Assembly: GCA_031360915.1 (NCBI GenBank)
Contig: JANMCE010000240.1
Location: forward strand, 1-23,651
Origin: JANMCE01 sp031360915
Lineage (GTDB): Bacteria > Actinomycetota > Acidimicrobiia > Acidimicrobiales > Ilumatobacteraceae
Direction: 5' to 3'
DNA length: 23,651 nt
Position numbers and translations under genes: made by a program. Positions 23,054-23,651 of this stretch are shown here, piece after piece. The notes beneath the pieces are model-generated. The model had not been told where the DNA came from, searched no databases, and saw only the letters and a program-made list of their open reading frames with translations. Numbering within the stretch: position 1 is the stretch's first letter; every line of letters starts with the position of its first letter.

Positions 23054-23651
23054 TTACCGGTAGTACCCAATCACGTCGACGAGGGCATAGACGCTCGTGC
23101 CTGGACCGATCGTGATCTTGATCCTGCCAGCCGCGTCGACAGACACCACCGTCGTTGTGGCGATGTCCTGCAGGGCCGTAAAGTTCAACGTGCTGGTGCC
23201 GGGCGCGGTGCCGAGCGAGTTGTTGTAGGCAGTGAGGTAGCCGCTGTTGGTCGGGCCAACGGCCGTGATGGTGAGCAGCGCACCGTTGGCTCCGGCGGGT
23301 AGGGCTGGCGTTGTTCCGTCGGTCGCTGTCGTGAGCAACACCGTCGTCGTACTGCTGGCCGCAAGCTTCGGAATGCTGCGGCTGTCGTACACGCGCTGCG
23401 GTGTCGTGAGCAGATGGAGTTGTCCTGCCGTTGCAACTCCAGCCAACTTGCGTAACGTGCCCGGTGTCCCGTCAGCAGCGACGTACCACAGATCACCATC
23501 ATCGGTTCGTACGACATCACCGACCTTATGGGCGACCGTGACGACCGATGCAGCAGCGCCATTCGACATGAGATTCAGGTCGGCTCGGGCGCCGTCGAAT
23601 CGGCCGCCAATCGACCCGGTCACGACCGTGCTAGTCGTTGCGATCGGCCGC
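23054..23651 (-). CDS. C-terminal part of an extracellular multi-domain protein (GYYR-ending module), truncated by window edge
   Basis: The frame is open to the window edge without a stop, so the 5' part is missing; the GTG at 23623 is not taken as the start. The visible portion contains VVRTDDGDLWYVAADGTPG, then RVYDSRSIPKL, a Thr/Ala-rich beta region with NSGYLTAYN and STLNFTAL, and the terminal VYALVDVIGYYR. This arrangement recurs at the C-termini of large secreted proteins of actinobacteria, as far as I recognise it. It lacks identifiable catalytic residues and probably acts as a surface-binding or structural module. The stop is followed by a 12-bp hairpin terminator. Confidence 0.7.
   Translation of the reverse strand, partial: RPIATTSTVVTGSIGGRFDGARADLNLMSNGAAASVVTVAHKVGDVVRTDDGDLWYVAADGTPGTLRKLAGVATAGQLHLLTTPQRVYDSRSIPKLAASSTTTVLLTTATDGTTPALPAGANGALLTITAVGPTNSGYLTAYNNSLGTAPGTSTLNFTALQDIATTTVVSVDAAGRIKITIGPGTSVYALVDVIGYYR

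Overview
This is a GC-rich bacterial chromosome segment. The frequent GTG starts, 4-bp ATGA/GTGA gene overlaps, luciferase-like flavin oxidoreductases, a form II CoxL-type protein and a C-terminal extracellular module ending in GYYR suggest an actinobacterium, probably of the Acidimicrobiia (Ilumatobacter-like). That placement is inference. No rRNA, tRNA, CRISPR array, insertion sequence or phage gene was seen.

Layout. (1) 1-1657, minus strand: a cobalamin-independent methionine-synthase-like methyltransferase followed by an IclR regulator that runs off the left edge. (2) 1866-4611, plus strand: a tandem cluster of three related secreted beta-sandwich proteins with Thr-rich tails. The first copy is intact, the second is a three-piece remnant, and the third has lost its N-terminal third and has a frame break in the signal peptide. 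(3) 4616-10647, minus strand: a tightly packed aromatic-acid operon, pobA-pcaH-pcaG-pcaB-(shortened SDR)-pcaD-(serine hydrolase). It converts 4-hydroxybenzoate to protocatechuate and on through the beta-ketoadipate route; no pcaC is present in the window. (4) 10782-13022, plus strand: a form II molybdenum hydroxylase large subunit without its usual small and medium subunits, divergent from pobA. (5) 13087-13799: a Phd/YefM-VapC toxin-antitoxin pair with a perfect 9-bp inverted-repeat operator. (6) 14007-18406: two luciferase-like oxidoreductases, a GNAT acetyltransferase, a classical SDR and a LysR regulator. (7) 18440-21570, minus strand: an operon of response regulator, histidine kinase with almost no extracellular loop, and a DUF4153/DUF4173-type membrane protein. 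(8) 21658-22827, minus strand: a methyltransferase and an MmcQ/YjbR-family protein. (9) 22903-23044: a nested inverted-repeat element and a strong hairpin, downstream of the C-terminal end of an extracellular protein that runs off the right edge.

The best-supported function is 4-hydroxybenzoate/protocatechuate catabolism. The most unusual points are the graded decay of the secreted-protein tandem, the SDR in the pca operon that lost its catalytic core by an in-frame deletion, the missing pcaC, the orphan form II CoxL and the nested repeat near 22.9 kb. Nothing here proves a wholly new system. The two-component/DUF4153 operon and the secreted family are the least characterised parts.
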